Of a stretch of 64,000 nt of DNA, positions 45,696 through 55,712 are shown piece after piece; within the stretch, counting starts at the first letter, position 1, and each line of letters opens with the position of its first letter. The translations under genes were made by a program, and so were the position numbers. The DNA lies in contig CAMDMZ010000023.1 of the NCBI GenBank assembly GCA_945902805.1, forward strand, positions 1 to 64,000. Reading direction: 5' to 3'. The DNA comes from Propionivibrio dicarboxylicus. GTDB lineage: Bacteria > Pseudomonadota > Gammaproteobacteria > Burkholderiales > Rhodocyclaceae. Below the pieces are notes generated by a model. It was not told the origin of the DNA. It saw only the letters and a list, made by a program, of their open reading frames with translations, and ran no database searches.

Positions 45696-45947
45696 ATCGA
45701 TTTTTCCTCACATCACTATTAATATATTTTGGTATTCAATCACAAAAGAATGGCATAAGGAAGCCTAATTCAACGATCAGGTTCTGGCGCTCGTCAATGT
45801 CCCGGAAACGCCGTCGGAATAGTGCACTGCAGCACCCGCGACGGGGCTTCTGGAGACCGTTCGCTGGATACCGGATACCTGTAATGCTGCTGCTCCTTTC
45901 GTGCTATAAACCGCTAGCCCCGATAGGGCGTATTTCGCCACTCATAC
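45696..45947. other. Divergent control region between the LysR gene and lplT
   Basis: The first 60 bases are AT-rich (AATATATTTTGG). A short dyad ATTC-N10-GAAT lies at 45734-45751, close to the T-N11-A spacing of LysR sites, but it is only four bases per arm. The rest has no clear promoter, hairpin or small gene. Confidence 0.35.
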
Positions 45948-47213
45948 ATGTCTCTTGGCTTCTACATCATCATGGCGGCGCAGTTTTTTTCCGCGCTTGC
46001 CGACAATGCACTGTTGATTGCAGCAATCGCCATCCTGCGCGATATGCATGCGCCGGCCGAGTACGAACCACTACTTAAAACTTTTTTCACCGTCTCTTAC
46101 GTTGCGCTTGCCGCCTTTGTTGGCGCCTTTGCCGATTCGATGCCAAAGTGGCGCGTGATGTTTATCAGCAATGGAATCAAGATCTTCGGTTGCTCACTGA
46201 TGTTCTTCGATGTGCATCCACTGGCCGCCTATGCCGTGGTGGGGCTCGGTGCCGCAGCCTATTCACCGGCGAAATACGGCATCCTCACGGAATATCTGCC
46301 ACATCGACTGCTCGTGGTTGCCAACGGCTGGATCGAAGGACTGACGGTGGGAGCGATCATTCTCGGCGTCGTACTTGGAGGTGCCCTGATCCGGCCTGAA
46401 ATCGCCTACGCCTTGCTCTCATTCGACTTCCCCGTAATCGATACGGGGATCGATACCGTCTCGGAGATGACGCTTGTGATCATCGGCTCGCTCTACATCG
46501 TCGCATCGATTTTCAATCGCTTTATCCCGGACACCGGGGTTGATCACAAACCGCTCAAAAAAAACCCGGTCTACCTGTTCCACGAGTTTAACCACTGTCT
46601 CAAGTTACTTTGGCGCGACAAATTGGGCCAGATCTCACTCGCCGTCACCACTTTGTTCTGGGGCGCCGGCGCGACGTTGCAGTTCATCGTACTGGAATGG
46701 GCGCGCGTGGCGCTCAACCTGGATCTGTCGAAGGCCAGCATGCTGCAAGGAATCGTCGCGGTGGGCGTAGCCATTGGTGCGATTCTGGCGGCAAAGATGA
46801 TCACCCTGCGCAAGTCGGTTCGCGTCATTCCGCTCGGTATTGCCATGGGCGTCGGCGTGATTGTCATGGTTATGGTGCGTGACATGTGGTTGGCGGCACC
46901 GCTGCTGGTACTGGTTGGCATCCTCTCCGGCTTCTTCGTGGTCCCGATGAACGCCCTGCTTCAGCATCGCGGACACATCCTGATGGGCGCCGGACACTCG
47001 ATCGCCGTGCAGAATTTCAACGAAAACCTGTCCATTCTGATCATGACCACGACGTACTCGGTACTGATCGGCGCGAAAGTCTCCATTTATTGGGTCATCG
47101 TGATGTTCGGCCTGTTTGTCGCCGGGACGATGTATTTGGTCAAGCGGCAGCATGAGGCCAATCAACGCGAGCGCGACGATGTCGCGCAACTGGACGACGC
47201 CGCGCATCACTGA
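45948..47213 (+). CDS. lplT: Lysophospholipid transporter (major facilitator)
   Basis: 421 residues with about twelve membrane helices. The start G-F-Y-I-I-M-A-A-Q-F-F-S-A-L-A-D-N-A-L matches LplT, which flips lysophospholipids across the inner membrane for re-acylation by Aas. P-A-K-Y-G-I-L-T-E-Y and N-A-L-L-Q-H-R-G are also family features. No aas gene is adjacent; betaproteobacteria often have lplT alone near alr and radA. Confidence 0.88.
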   Translation: MSLGFYIIMAAQFFSALADNALLIAAIAILRDMHAPAEYEPLLKTFFTVSYVALAAFVGAFADSMPKWRVMFISNGIKIFGCSLMFFDVHPLAAYAVVGLGAAAYSPAKYGILTEYLPHRLLVVANGWIEGLTVGAIILGVVLGGALIRPEIAYALLSFDFPVIDTGIDTVSEMTLVIIGSLYIVASIFNRFIPDTGVDHKPLKKNPVYLFHEFNHCLKLLWRDKLGQISLAVTTLFWGAGATLQFIVLEWARVALNLDLSKASMLQGIVAVGVAIGAILAAKMITLRKSVRVIPLGIAMGVGVIVMVMVRDMWLAAPLLVLVGILSGFFVVPMNALLQHRGHILMGAGHSIAVQNFNENLSILIMTTTYSVLIGAKVSIYWVIVMFGLFVAGTMYLVKRQHEANQRERDDVAQLDDAAHH

Positions 47214-47239
47214 TCGGGCCAATCGACTTCAGCGAGCTC

Positions 47240-47953
47240 TTAGTCGTTCTGAAGTTCGCGCATCGTTCTGCGCATAAAGCATAGGTCTTCCCACGCCTTG
47301 GACTTGTCCAGCAAGCTTCGCAGCAGATAGGCCGGGTGATAGGTCACGATGACCGGGAACTCGCGATAGCGGTGAATCTGCCCACGGGCAGCTCCGATCT
47401 TGACTTCGGCGTTTAACAAAGCCTGCGCGGCCGGGCGGCCGAGGGCGACGATCAACTTGGGTTCAATCAATTCGATCTGCCGTTCCAGGTAGGGCCAGCA
47501 GGCGGCCGATTCTTCCGGCTCCGGCGTGCGGTTATTTGGGGGGCGGCATTTCACGGCATTGGCTATGTAGACATCCTTGCCACGCTTTAAACCGATCGCT
47601 GCAAGCATGCTATCGAGCAGCTTACCTGCCTGACCAACAAAGGGTTCGCCACGCGCGTCCTCTTCGGCGCCCGGGCCTTCACCGACAAACAACCAGTCAG
47701 CGTTACGGTCACCAACTCCGAGTACCGCCTGGTTGCGCTGCTCGCCTAGAACGCACTGATGACAGCTGCTAACTGCTGCCGCCAGTTGATCCCAGTTGAG
47801 GAGACCCGTAGCGGATTCCGGAACCAGGCTGACCACGGCGACGGGCTCTACAACAACTGCTACGGACGACGCGGGTTCAACGGGTGCCGCCCGCAAGCGC
47901 CACTGCGGTGCGAGCCCCATTTCTCGTAATGTTTGCTCACGGCTCAAACTCAT
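47240..47953 (-). CDS. Family 4 uracil-DNA glycosylase (4Fe-4S)
   Basis: 237 residues. The catalytic motif is G-E-G-P-G-A-E-E-D and the second motif reads T-Y-H-P-A-Y-L-L-R. Four Cys for the iron-sulphur cluster: C-H-Q-C (about 64-67), then K-C-R-P-P and A-C-W-P. Removes uracil from DNA. The first about 50 residues are variable and Val/Pro-rich, as in the T4-type phage DNA polymerase-associated subgroup. It overlaps rimI by ATGA in the common order tsaB-rimI-udg. Another uracil glycosylase lies at 7909-8562. Confidence 0.92.
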   Translation of the reverse strand: MSLSREQTLREMGLAPQWRLRAAPVEPASSVAVVVEPVAVVSLVPESATGLLNWDQLAAAVSSCHQCVLGEQRNQAVLGVGDRNADWLFVGEGPGAEEDARGEPFVGQAGKLLDSMLAAIGLKRGKDVYIANAVKCRPPNNRTPEPEESAACWPYLERQIELIEPKLIVALGRPAAQALLNAEVKIGAARGQIHRYREFPVIVTYHPAYLLRSLLDKSKAWEDLCFMRRTMRELQND

Positions 47954-48387
47954 AAGTCTCTCGCCATTACGATGGCATCCTCGCGTCCCTGATGCGCTGG
48001 ATAATAGGCTTTGCGCCGGCCGATTTCGATGAACCCCGATCGCTGGTAGAGGCGATAGGCAGGCTGGTTGCTTGAGCGTACTTCAAGAAACATCCGTCGG
48101 CCGCCCTGCGCTTTCGCCGCCGCCAGCAGATGCTGCATGAAGCGCCGGCCGCGCCCGGCGCGTTGCCTGTCGGCGATGACGCTGATATTGAGCAGGTGCG
48201 CCTCGTCCATCACTTGGGACGTCACTGCGTAGGCCACCATGGCGTCATCTTCCTGGGCGACAAATGCCCCATGACCGGCAGCGAGAGAATCGGCAAAATT
48301 GCCGCGTGTCCAGGGAAATGGATGCAGTTCCGCCTCGGCAATCAAAACGTCGTCCAGATCGGCAGTGGTCATGGCGCGAAACTTCAA
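47950..48387 (-). CDS. rimI: Ribosomal protein S18 alanine N-acetyltransferase
   Basis: 145 residues from a TTG at 48387 that overlaps the tsaB stop. This start was preferred over the ATG at 48372 because the five extra residues supply the first beta strand (F-R-A-M-T) of the GNAT fold. Acetyl-CoA motif R-Q-R-A-G-R-G-R-R-F-M and L-E-V-R-S-S-N-Q-P-A-Y-R-L-Y are typical of RimI. Confidence 0.9.
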   Translation of the reverse strand: MKFRAMTTADLDDVLIAEAELHPFPWTRGNFADSLAAGHGAFVAQEDDAMVAYAVTSQVMDEAHLLNISVIADRQRAGRGRRFMQHLLAAAKAQGGRRMFLEVRSSNQPAYRLYQRSGFIEIGRRKAYYPAHQGREDAIVMARDL

Positions 48388-49067
48388 CGTACGCCGCCTC
48401 GCGCCAGGCGTTCGGCCGTGGTCAGCGCCACCTTGTCACGCACGTAGACCGGTTGCGCTTCCGCTGCGGTGACGCCGCCACCGTTGGCAAAAATGCGTGC
48501 GCCGATCCGCGCCACTGCCGTAGCGGTTGGCCATTGATCAGGACAAACCGTCAATCCTGGTGCACGCTGTTGGAGTTCCGGATAGGCCGCAAAACCATCG
48601 CCAACCGCAGTGCCGACTGAAAAAGTCGGTGCTGGCAGGACGGCGGGCGGTGAGCAAACCGGTGCCGTAAGCTCGGTCACCCCATCGCCGGCCACGCGAT
48701 AGGTCGCTGCATACACCTCGTTCATGCGCGCATCCAGCACGGCCCAGGTATCGCCGTCTCCTGCGGCCAAGGCTAGCGCCTGCAGCGTGGACACCGGCGC
48801 CACCGGAATATTCAGTCCCCAGGCTAAACCCTGCGTCACGCCACAAGCCAGACGTAGCCCGGTGAATCCACCCGGCCCGGCGCCAAAAGCAATGCCGTCG
48901 AGTTGTTGGAGGCTGATGCCGGCTTCGGCAAGTAACTCATGCGTCCACGGTAACAGCACTTCCGAGCCGCTATTCGGCATATCGGCGCTTCGTTGCAGAA
49001 GTTCGCCATCCAGCCAAAGAGCAACCGACAGGCGCCGCGTCGCGGTCTCAAAAGCAAGTAGGCGCAT
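48384..49067 (-). CDS. tsaB: tRNA threonylcarbamoyladenosine synthesis protein TsaB
   Basis: 227 residues. Partner of TsaD/TsaE in making t6A37 of tRNA. The ASKHA-fold start L-A-F-E-T-A-T and G-A-G-P-G-G-F-T-G-L-R are clear. The N-terminal domain is conserved; the C-terminal half varies and contains a repeat copy at residues 141-149 (A-V-L-P-A-P-T-F-S). First gene of the tsaB-rimI-udg set. Confidence 0.93.
   Translation of the reverse strand: MRLLAFETATRRLSVALWLDGELLQRSADMPNSGSEVLLPWTHELLAEAGISLQQLDGIAFGAGPGGFTGLRLACGVTQGLAWGLNIPVAPVSTLQALALAAGDGDTWAVLDARMNEVYAATYRVAGDGVTELTAPVCSPPAVLPAPTFSVGTAVGDGFAAYPELQQRAPGLTVCPDQWPTATAVARIGARIFANGGGVTAAEAQPVYVRDKVALTTAERLARGGVR
48620..48645 (+). repeat. 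26-bp dispersed word, copy 14
   Basis: Full match with spacer CAG. In tsaB, antisense, read as A-V-L-P-A-P-T-F. Confidence 0.93.
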
Positions 49068-49075
49068 GCGTCTGG

Positions 49076-49930
49076 TCAGCCCTTGCGGCCGAGAATACCG
49101 CGCAGGGTTTCCTGAATATCAGCAGGAATCAGCACCGTCTTGGCGTTATCCGATTTGGCCAGATTGCCGATGGCGTGGATATATTTCTCGCCCAACATGT
49201 AACGCATCGGCGCATCCTCGGTACCAATCGCGGCAGCGACGCGTTTGATGGCTTCAGCAGATGCATCTGCCAGCGTAATCTGCGCCTCGGCCTGCAAACG
49301 GGCCTCCTGCAATTGCGCCTCGGCGTTGAGAATGGTGGATTGCTTGGTGCCTTCGGCCTTGGTGACCATGGCCTTGCGCTCGCGTTCGGCGCTGGCCTGC
49401 GCTTCCATCGCTTTTTGCATCGACTGCGAGGGCTTGATGTCCTGGATCTCGACCGATTTCACGGTCAGCCCCCAATCGATTGCTTCGTCGGCGACGCCTT
49501 CACGCAGACGCGCTTTGATTTTGTCGCGATTGGTCAGCGCTTCGTCAAGATTCATCTCGCCGATGATGGAGCGCAAGGTGGTCATGATCATGTTGCGGAT
49601 CGCCTCGGAAAAGTCGGTGACGCCATACACCGCCTTGATCGGATCGGTAATCTTGATGAAGGCAATTGCATTGGTCAGGATCACCGCATTGTCCTTGGTG
49701 ATCACTTCCTGCTCCTGCACGTCAAGGATGATGTCCTTGGTGACCAGTTTGTAGCGCACCACATCCAGATAGGGAATGATCAGATTGAGACCGGGCTTGA
49801 GGGTGCCGTGATACTTACCCAGTCGTTCGACAATCCATTCTTCACCCTGAGGCACGATACGTACGCCCTTGGCGATCGTGATAGCGACAAAAACCAGCGC
49901 TGCAATCGCAAAATAGCCTAAGCCTTCCAT
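49076..49930 (-). CDS. qmcA: SPFH/band-7 membrane protein (QmcA type)
   Basis: 284 residues. One N-terminal membrane helix (about 4-20), an SPFH domain (about 22-190: V-P-Q-G-E-x-x-I-V-E-R-L-G-K-Y, L-K-P-G-L-N) and an Ala/Glu-rich coiled coil (about 190-240). Forms ring-like membrane scaffolds; the E. coli homologue associates with FtsH. It lies 20 bases after the NfeD-like gene, its standard partner. Confidence 0.88.
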   Translation of the reverse strand: MEGLGYFAIAALVFVAITIAKGVRIVPQGEEWIVERLGKYHGTLKPGLNLIIPYLDVVRYKLVTKDIILDVQEQEVITKDNAVILTNAIAFIKITDPIKAVYGVTDFSEAIRNMIMTTLRSIIGEMNLDEALTNRDKIKARLREGVADEAIDWGLTVKSVEIQDIKPSQSMQKAMEAQASAERERKAMVTKAEGTKQSTILNAEAQLQEARLQAEAQITLADASAEAIKRVAAAIGTEDAPMRYMLGEKYIHAIGNLAKSDNAKTVLIPADIQETLRGILGRKG

Positions 49931-49950
49931 GTCATTCTCCTTTGGTGTCG

Positions 49951-50391
49951 TTACGACTTGCCGACTTTGAGCAGTTGACCATCAATCGCCAAAACCCTGA
50001 CTCGTTGCCCGGCGGCGATGGCCTCATCGGCTAGGCAGGGCCAGACTTCTGTCCCCATGACCGGCTTTTGGAAGCGGATCTCGCCCTTCTGAAAAGGCTC
50101 CACTGCCCGCACCAGAACACCTATTTCACCGAGTGCTTCAGCCGCCTGACCCGAGCGCGTCTTGTCGGCAAAGCGACTGAATACCTTGAACCAGAGTGCG
50201 GTCAGAGCCGTCGAAGCGATCGTCCATAGCAGCATCTGTGCGGTAAATCCGGTGGTCGGCGCGACCAGCAATATCAGGCCGACGAGAATCGCCCCCAGCC
50301 CGAACCAGATCAAGAAAAAGCTGGCCACAGCCAACTCGGCCAAACCGAGTCCCAAACCGAGAATCATCCAGTGCCACCAGGCGAGATCCAT
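49951..50391 (-). CDS. NfeD-like membrane protein (YbbJ type)
   Basis: 146 residues. Three or four membrane helices in the first about 75 residues, then a small OB-fold domain (about 85-146) ending with a V-x-A-I-D-G-x-x-L-x-V pattern. Short NfeD proteins pair with SPFH proteins such as the one directly downstream. Confidence 0.85.
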   Translation of the reverse strand: MDLAWWHWMILGLGLGLAELAVASFFLIWFGLGAILVGLILLVAPTTGFTAQMLLWTIASTALTALWFKVFSRFADKTRSGQAAEALGEIGVLVRAVEPFQKGEIRFQKPVMGTEVWPCLADEAIAAGQRVRVLAIDGQLLKVGKS

Positions 50392-50430
50392 GTACCAGTC
50401 CTTCGAATGGAGATCAAGGATTACAGGATA

Positions 50431-51228
50431 TCAGGTGCTGCGACGCTGACGCACGGCCTCAAACAGGCAAATCGCCGCCGCCGCCGCGACGTTGAGCGAT
50501 TCGGTCGCTGCGGCCATCGGGATGGTCACGCGCCGTCCCGCCATCGCCGACATTGCCGAAGATAGACCAGCGCCTTCATTCCCGAATAGCCAGATGTTTG
50601 GACTTCTCAGATCGGTGGCGAAAAGCTCCGTACCACCGTTCACCACCGTGGCCACGCAACGCTGGATCATGTCCGACCGCTGACCAAGCCACGCCTCAAG
50701 ATTGATGCCCTCACGAATCTTCACCGAAAAGTGCGCTCCCTGACCGGCCCGCAAGACGCGGGGTGTCCAAGCACCCGCACAGCCGTGGCCGAGGACGACC
50801 TGACGAATCCCCGCAGCAGCGGCACTGCGCAAAATGGCACCGACATTCCCGGCATCCTGGACTGCCTCGAGAAACACCGCATCTGCGCCAATCTCGGCTT
50901 CATCATCGGCTGGCAAGTCGATCACCCCGGCAATTCCTACGGGCGTCGCAACTCCGGAGATTGCAGAAAAAAGACTGTCCTTGAGTTGAATGAGATCCGT
51001 GTCCGGAGAGGTTCTATTGAATTCGATCAACCGCTCGATTTCTGGCTGGTTCAGTGCCGCCTCGCTGACGATCAATTGCCGCAACGGAACCCCGCGCTCC
51101 ATACAAACACTGACGAGGTGAATACCATCGAGCAGCGTTCGTCGCTGGCGGCGAACTTCACGCGGATCTTCACTCAGGGCACGCAGCGCCTTGAATAAGG
51201 AATTGTCGCGCGAGCTGAGTTGCTTCAC
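50431..51228 (-). CDS. TrmH/SpoU-family RNA 2'-O-methyltransferase
   Basis: 265 residues from a GTG at 51228 that overlaps the upstream stop. An N-terminal substrate-binding domain (about 1-95) precedes the SPOUT domain with its knot motifs: D-A-G-N-V-G-A-I-L-R-S, F-G-N-E-G-A-G-L-S and I-P-M-A-A-A-T-E-S-L-N-V-A-A-A-A. The methylated RNA (rRNA or tRNA) cannot be told from sequence. Possibly RlmB-like, but N-terminal identity is too weak to name it. Confidence 0.88.
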   Translation of the reverse strand: MKQLSSRDNSLFKALRALSEDPREVRRQRRTLLDGIHLVSVCMERGVPLRQLIVSEAALNQPEIERLIEFNRTSPDTDLIQLKDSLFSAISGVATPVGIAGVIDLPADDEAEIGADAVFLEAVQDAGNVGAILRSAAAAGIRQVVLGHGCAGAWTPRVLRAGQGAHFSVKIREGINLEAWLGQRSDMIQRCVATVVNGGTELFATDLRSPNIWLFGNEGAGLSSAMSAMAGRRVTIPMAAATESLNVAAAAAICLFEAVRQRRST

Positions 51229-51668
51229 GCGCCAACCCGAGCGATGATGACGGTGACGAAACCCAGAACCAGATTGACCAGCACCAGTTTACGAATTACA
51301 TCCATGGCGGCACCGCCCTGTGGCCAGTTCTGCGACGCCACGGCAACTTTCAGGCGCGGGTAATACCGAAACACGATGATCAAAAAGATGATGATCATCG
51401 CGCTGCCAATACCCGACATCGCGTGCCAGTGCCACGGCGCCGGCGCACCATGGAGTTCAGACAAACGGAGTACACCGGTGCCCAAAATCGCCACCACCGA
51501 AACGGCAACAGCCGTAAAGAAACGGCCGAGAATGGCGGCAAGCAAAGGCAATCGTTGTGGCGGTGCCAATTGCGCCGCAGCGACTGGTCGCAAACAAACG
51601 TGGGCGAAGAACATACCGCCAACCCACACAATGACGCCCAACAGGTGAATCACAACAGCAATACGCAT
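51225..51668 (-). CDS. CopD-like four-helix membrane protein
   Basis: 147 residues with four membrane helices. The N-terminus V-V-I-H-L-L-G-V-I-V-W-V-G-G-M-F-F-A-H and a W-H-W-H pair resemble the CopD/DUF2269-like group, whose conserved His residues could bind haem or copper. Function unknown. It overlaps both rnhB and the methyltransferase gene by 4 bases, so all three are on one transcript. Confidence 0.7.
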   Translation of the reverse strand: MRIAVVIHLLGVIVWVGGMFFAHVCLRPVAAAQLAPPQRLPLLAAILGRFFTAVAVSVVAILGTGVLRLSELHGAPAPWHWHAMSGIGSAMIIIFLIIVFRYYPRLKVAVASQNWPQGGAAMDVIRKLVLVNLVLGFVTVIIARVGA

Positions 51669-52252
51669 CAAATCTCCCGTGAAAGTAGCGCTCGAATCGG
51701 CGCAAAGCTACGGCGATGAAAGTCAGCCGGCCCATATTTGGCCAGTGCGGCGCGATGCACTGCTGTATCGTAACCCTTGTGCCTGTCGAGCCCATAGTGT
51801 GGGAAGTCGGCATGAATCCGACGCATCTCGGCGTCGCGGGCGGTCTTGGCCAGGATCGAGGCAGCAGAAATAGCCCCTTCGCTTGCGTCGCCACGAATAA
51901 TCGCCCGTGCCGGAATATTCAGCAACGGACAACGATTACCATCAATCAGAGCCGACGTCGCGGCTGGCGACAAGGCGTTAACCGCCCGCTGCATGGCCAA
52001 CAATGTAGCCTGAAGAATATTGATCCTGTCGATTTCGTCGACACTAGCGAATGCGACAGCCCATGCTACTGCCTTGGACTTGATCTCAATTTCAAGTGTT
52101 TCACGACGGCGCTCACTGAGCTTCTTGGAGTCAGCCAGACCGACAATCGGTTGCGCTGGATCGAGAATGACTGCGGCCGCATAAACGGGCCCAGCCAAGG
52201 GGCCACGGCCGGCTTCATCAACTCCGCAAAAGTACTCGAAACACGGCTCCAT
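51668..52252 (-). CDS. rnhB: Ribonuclease HII
   Basis: 194 residues. Removes ribonucleotides from DNA. The signature [14 protein letters not shown] at the N-terminus supplies the catalytic Asp-Glu; A-L-I-D-G-N and D-S-K-K-L-S are also present. The start overlaps the lpxB stop, the widespread lpxA-lpxB-rnhB order. Confidence 0.95.
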   Translation of the reverse strand: MEPCFEYFCGVDEAGRGPLAGPVYAAAVILDPAQPIVGLADSKKLSERRRETLEIEIKSKAVAWAVAFASVDEIDRINILQATLLAMQRAVNALSPAATSALIDGNRCPLLNIPARAIIRGDASEGAISAASILAKTARDAEMRRIHADFPHYGLDRHKGYDTAVHRAALAKYGPADFHRRSFAPIRALLSREI

Positions 52253-53409
52253 CAGGCAACGCGTGGGCCGCTGTCAGACAAATACGGCAGCAGGGCATCC
52301 GCCGCCTTTTGTGCCGTATCCTGCCGCAGCAAGCGATGAACACCGTCAAACACACGCTTGATTCCGGCGCAAACGATCGGATCGGATAGTAGATTGCCCA
52401 CGGCCTGGGCCAGGTTCTCAGGCGTTGCATCGTCTTGAAGAAACTCGGGAACAACATAGCGTTCGGCGAGAATATTGGGCAGACCGACCCAAGGCAGATA
52501 GCGCATTCCCCGCATCAGGCGCCATGACCACGGCGACATTTTGTAGGCGATCACCATCGGACGCCCAACCAGTGCTGTTTCCAGCGTCGCCGTACCACTC
52601 GCCACGAGCACGGCATCGCTGGCGGCTACGGCTTCAGCGGCATGGCCGAACATCAGTTTGAAAGGTAATTCCTCGGCCTTCAGCTTCCATAACGCCACTT
52701 CGAACTGATGACGCGTCTCGCGCGAAACCAAGGGTACGAGGAACAAAACCTTGGGATAACGTTGCAGCAAAAGCTTGCCTGCCTCGATAAAGGTTTCTGC
52801 CATGTACTGCAATTCGGATTGCCGGCTGCCCGGAAGAAGCGCTACCACGGGCCGATCATGGACAAGGTTAAGTTTTTCACGTACCGCATGCTGGTCAATC
52901 TCGAGCGGAATGACATCAGCCAGGGGGTGACCCACATAACTACACTTTACCGGAGTGCCTTCATACAACTTCGGTTCAAACGGATAGAGCGCAAGCACGT
53001 GGTTAACGGCGGCCACGATCTTGCTGATGCGCTTGCGTCGCCACGCCCAGATTGAAGGACTTACGAACTGGATGGTCGGTATCCCTGCGCGCTTAAGGCG
53101 CTTTTCGAGCCAAAGATTGAAGTCCGATCCGTCTACACCAATGAAAATATCCGGCTTATCGCGCAGCAGTTGTGCCAGTAAGCGTCGCCGGATGCCTGTG
53201 ATTTCACGATAGTGGCTCAAGACTTCGGCATAACCCCGCACCGAAAGTTTTTCGGAAGGCCACAAGACATCAAAGCCTTCGCGTTGCATCTTGGGACCAC
53301 CGATGCCGTAGAAACGTGCCTGCGGTCGGTGCCTCTTCAAAGCGCCAATCAAATGCGCGGCCAACTGGTCGCTGGACGCCTCGCCAGCGACCATTGCGAT
53401 CTTGATCAT
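52252..53409 (-). CDS. lpxB: Lipid-A-disaccharide synthase
   Basis: 385 residues. Joins UDP-diacylglucosamine and lipid X in lipid A synthesis. Starts [20 protein letters not shown] and L-L-P-G-S-R-Q-S-E are GT-19 family features. Overlaps lpxA and rnhB by ATGA-type junctions. Confidence 0.96.
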   Translation of the reverse strand: MIKIAMVAGEASSDQLAAHLIGALKRHRPQARFYGIGGPKMQREGFDVLWPSEKLSVRGYAEVLSHYREITGIRRRLLAQLLRDKPDIFIGVDGSDFNLWLEKRLKRAGIPTIQFVSPSIWAWRRKRISKIVAAVNHVLALYPFEPKLYEGTPVKCSYVGHPLADVIPLEIDQHAVREKLNLVHDRPVVALLPGSRQSELQYMAETFIEAGKLLLQRYPKVLFLVPLVSRETRHQFEVALWKLKAEELPFKLMFGHAAEAVAASDAVLVASGTATLETALVGRPMVIAYKMSPWSWRLMRGMRYLPWVGLPNILAERYVVPEFLQDDATPENLAQAVGNLLSDPIVCAGIKRVFDGVHRLLRQDTAQKAADALLPYLSDSGPRVA

Positions 53410-54185
53410 CAGCGTATGATCCCGCGCCCCGTCTGAGACAGGAAATCACTCATTGGGCGTAGTTCGGGGACCGCTGAGCATGCCTCGGCGATCGAATTGC
53501 GCGCGTCTTCCAGCGGCAGCCCATTTTTATAAAGGTTCTTGAAGGCCCGTTTAATAGCACTGACACTGTCAGCAGAAAAACCACGTCGTTTCAAGCCTTC
53601 AGCGTTGATGGTGCGCGGCTCTGCGGGATTTCCGGCGGCGGTCACGAATGGTGGCAGATCCTGCAACAGGATCGTACCCATCGCCGTCATGCTGTGAGCA
53701 CCAATGCGCACAAATTGATGAACCACCGTGAAACCGCCCAGAATGGCCCAGTCGTCTACATGCACATGACCCGCAAGTTGCGCATTGTTGGCAAAAATGG
53801 TGTTGTTACCGATCTGACAGTCATGTGCGATATGCACATAGGCCATGATCCAGTTGTCGCTGCCAACTCGGGTTACGCCAACATCCTGCGACGTGCCGCA
53901 ATTGAAGGTGCAGAACTCGCGAATCGTGTTCCGATCGCCAATCTCCAGTCGAGTGGGTTCGCCAGCGTACTTCTTGTCTTGCGGTTCTTCACCGATCGAA
54001 CAGAACTGGAAAATCCGGTTCTGTTCGCCGATGCTGGTATGACCGGTGACCACGACATGTGGCCCGATAGTCGTCCCGTTGCCTATAGCAACATGCTCAC
54101 CGATAACCGTATAAGGGCCGATCACGACCGCCGAGCCGATCCGGGCGGCAGGGTGAATGATCGCCGTGGGATGAATCAAACTCAT
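53409..54185 (-). CDS. lpxA: UDP-N-acetylglucosamine acyltransferase
   Basis: 258 residues. First acylation of lipid A. Left-handed beta helix of hexapeptide repeats starting I-H-P-T-A-I-I-H-P, with the catalytic His in G-x-x-x-x-H region (M-A-Y-V-H-I-A-H-D), then a helical C-terminus. Between fabZ and lpxB. Confidence 0.96.
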   Translation of the reverse strand: MSLIHPTAIIHPAARIGSAVVIGPYTVIGEHVAIGNGTTIGPHVVVTGHTSIGEQNRIFQFCSIGEEPQDKKYAGEPTRLEIGDRNTIREFCTFNCGTSQDVGVTRVGSDNWIMAYVHIAHDCQIGNNTIFANNAQLAGHVHVDDWAILGGFTVVHQFVRIGAHSMTAMGTILLQDLPPFVTAAGNPAEPRTINAEGLKRRGFSADSVSAIKRAFKNLYKNGLPLEDARNSIAEACSAVPELRPMSDFLSQTGRGIIR

Positions 54186-54664
54186 GCCGGCGTTGCACGT
54201 ACCGCGCAGATCAGATCGGCCTCGGTGGCTAATTGACCATCAACCTTGGCCACCGCTGAGAACTTCCAGATGCCGCGTTTGGTTGCGGTCAAGCTTACGT
54301 CAATGATCAACTGATCCCCCGGCCCCACCGGTTTCTTGAAGCGCGCATTGTCGATTCCGACAAAGTAATAAACTTGCGAGCTCTCAGGCTTGTTGCCCAT
54401 GGTCTTGAACGAAAGGATCGCTGCTGTCTGCGCCATGGCTTCCAGAATAAGCACGCCGGGCATAACAGGATGATGAGGATAGTGACCGGGAAAAAACGGC
54501 TCATTGATACTCACATTTTTCAAAGCCGTGATCCGTTCTCCAGCGATAACCTCCAAAACGCGATCGACCAGCAAGATCGGATAGCGATGCGGCAGATACT
54601 GAAGGATCTGGTGAATATCCATTCCGAGATCGACTGGGCCGGCAGTTTGATGGGTGTCACTCAT
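54182..54664 (-). CDS. fabZ: 3-hydroxyacyl-ACP dehydratase FabZ
   Basis: 160 residues. Hot-dog fold; the catalytic His is in [10 protein letters not shown] and the Glu in [11 protein letters not shown]. Competes with LpxA for hydroxymyristoyl-ACP, so its place between lpxD and lpxA is meaningful for balancing fatty acid and lipid A flow. Confidence 0.96.
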   Translation of the reverse strand: MSDTHQTAGPVDLGMDIHQILQYLPHRYPILLVDRVLEVIAGERITALKNVSINEPFFPGHYPHHPVMPGVLILEAMAQTAAILSFKTMGNKPESSQVYYFVGIDNARFKKPVGPGDQLIIDVSLTATKRGIWKFSAVAKVDGQLATEADLICAVRATPA

Positions 54665-55686
54665 GCGTTGTTCTCCAGTGCGGCAAGGCGTGTTTCAAGG
54701 GCACGAATTTTATCGGCCATCATCTCCAAGTGCCGCAAATGTGAAAAATTCTTCAGCCATTGCTTGTGGTCAAGAAACGGAACCGTGCCGCTATAGGTGC
54801 CGGCGGTTGTGATCGATTTCCCGACCAAAGTTCCAGCGGAAATATTCACATCATCGGCTACGCGCAAATGACCCAGAATCACGGCACCGCCGCCGACTGT
54901 ACAACGCGCGCCTATGACGGCACTGCCGGCAATGCCGACGCACCCCGCCATCGCGGTATGCGGGCCGATCACGACGTTATGCCCAACCTGAATCTGATTG
55001 TCGAGCTTCACCCCATCCGCGATCACTGTATCCCCCAATGCTCCGCGATCGATGGTGGTTCCGGCACCGATCTCGACGTCATCACCGATCAGCACGCGAC
55101 CCACTTGAGGAATCTTGACCCATGCTCCGTCTCGCTCCCGCGCAAATCCAAAACCATCGCTACCAATCACGGCCGCCGAATGAATCAGGCAGCGGCAACC
55201 AACTCGACAATTCGCGTAGATTGAAACGCTAGCGGCCAAGCGAGTATCCGCACCAATTTCAACGTTTTCGCCGATACTACAGTGCGCCCCTAAGACCACT
55301 CCAGGGCCAATCGTAGCCCCATGAGCAACATGACAATGCGGTCCAATAGAGGCTGTCGCAGCCACCGCGCCGAATACCACGGCGCTGGGATGAATTCCGG
55401 GCTGTATATCAGGCAGCGGGTTGAGCCACTGCGCCACGCGGGCGTAATAAAGATAGGGTTGTGGCGTCAGAATTGCAGCCGCGCGGCAACCGGGATCGAG
55501 AGACGCCATAATCACTGCCGACGCATTTGTCGTCGCCAGTTGAGATCGGTACTTTGGATTGGAAAGAAACGCGAGATCACCGGCGTCCGCTGAATCAAGC
55601 GGAGCAATTCGCGCTATTTCGATCTCGCCTGCACCAACCAACTCCCCGCCGAACCGGGCGACGATTTCGGAAAGTCGCAATGCCAT
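54661..55686 (-). CDS. lpxD: UDP-3-O-acylglucosamine N-acyltransferase
   Basis: 341 residues. An N-terminal uridine-binding domain (about 1-100) is followed by a hexapeptide-repeat beta helix (about 105-300) with the catalytic His in [10 protein letters not shown], and a C-terminal helix. Adds the N-linked acyl chain in lipid A. The V-G-A-G-E-I near residue 17 resembles the repeat-encoded peptide but is a poor match at DNA level. Confidence 0.96.
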   Translation of the reverse strand: MALRLSEIVARFGGELVGAGEIEIARIAPLDSADAGDLAFLSNPKYRSQLATTNASAVIMASLDPGCRAAAILTPQPYLYYARVAQWLNPLPDIQPGIHPSAVVFGAVAATASIGPHCHVAHGATIGPGVVLGAHCSIGENVEIGADTRLAASVSIYANCRVGCRCLIHSAAVIGSDGFGFARERDGAWVKIPQVGRVLIGDDVEIGAGTTIDRGALGDTVIADGVKLDNQIQVGHNVVIGPHTAMAGCVGIAGSAVIGARCTVGGGAVILGHLRVADDVNISAGTLVGKSITTAGTYSGTVPFLDHKQWLKNFSHLRHLEMMADKIRALETRLAALENNA

Positions 55687-55712
55687 GAACGAACTGCCAG
55701 TTCAATCGCGGC

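Noticed and set aside
49608-49625. AAAAGTCGGTG inside the QmcA gene as another repeat copy
   Set aside because: Only the first 11 bases fit; the rest of the core and the tail are absent, and G-V-T-D-F is normal for this protein family.
55618-55645. V-G-A-G-E-I region of lpxD as a repeat copy
   Set aside because: On the minus strand GTTGGTGCAGGCGAGA shares part of the core, but the A-run and GACGGCG tail are missing, and Gly-rich residues are usual here in LpxD.
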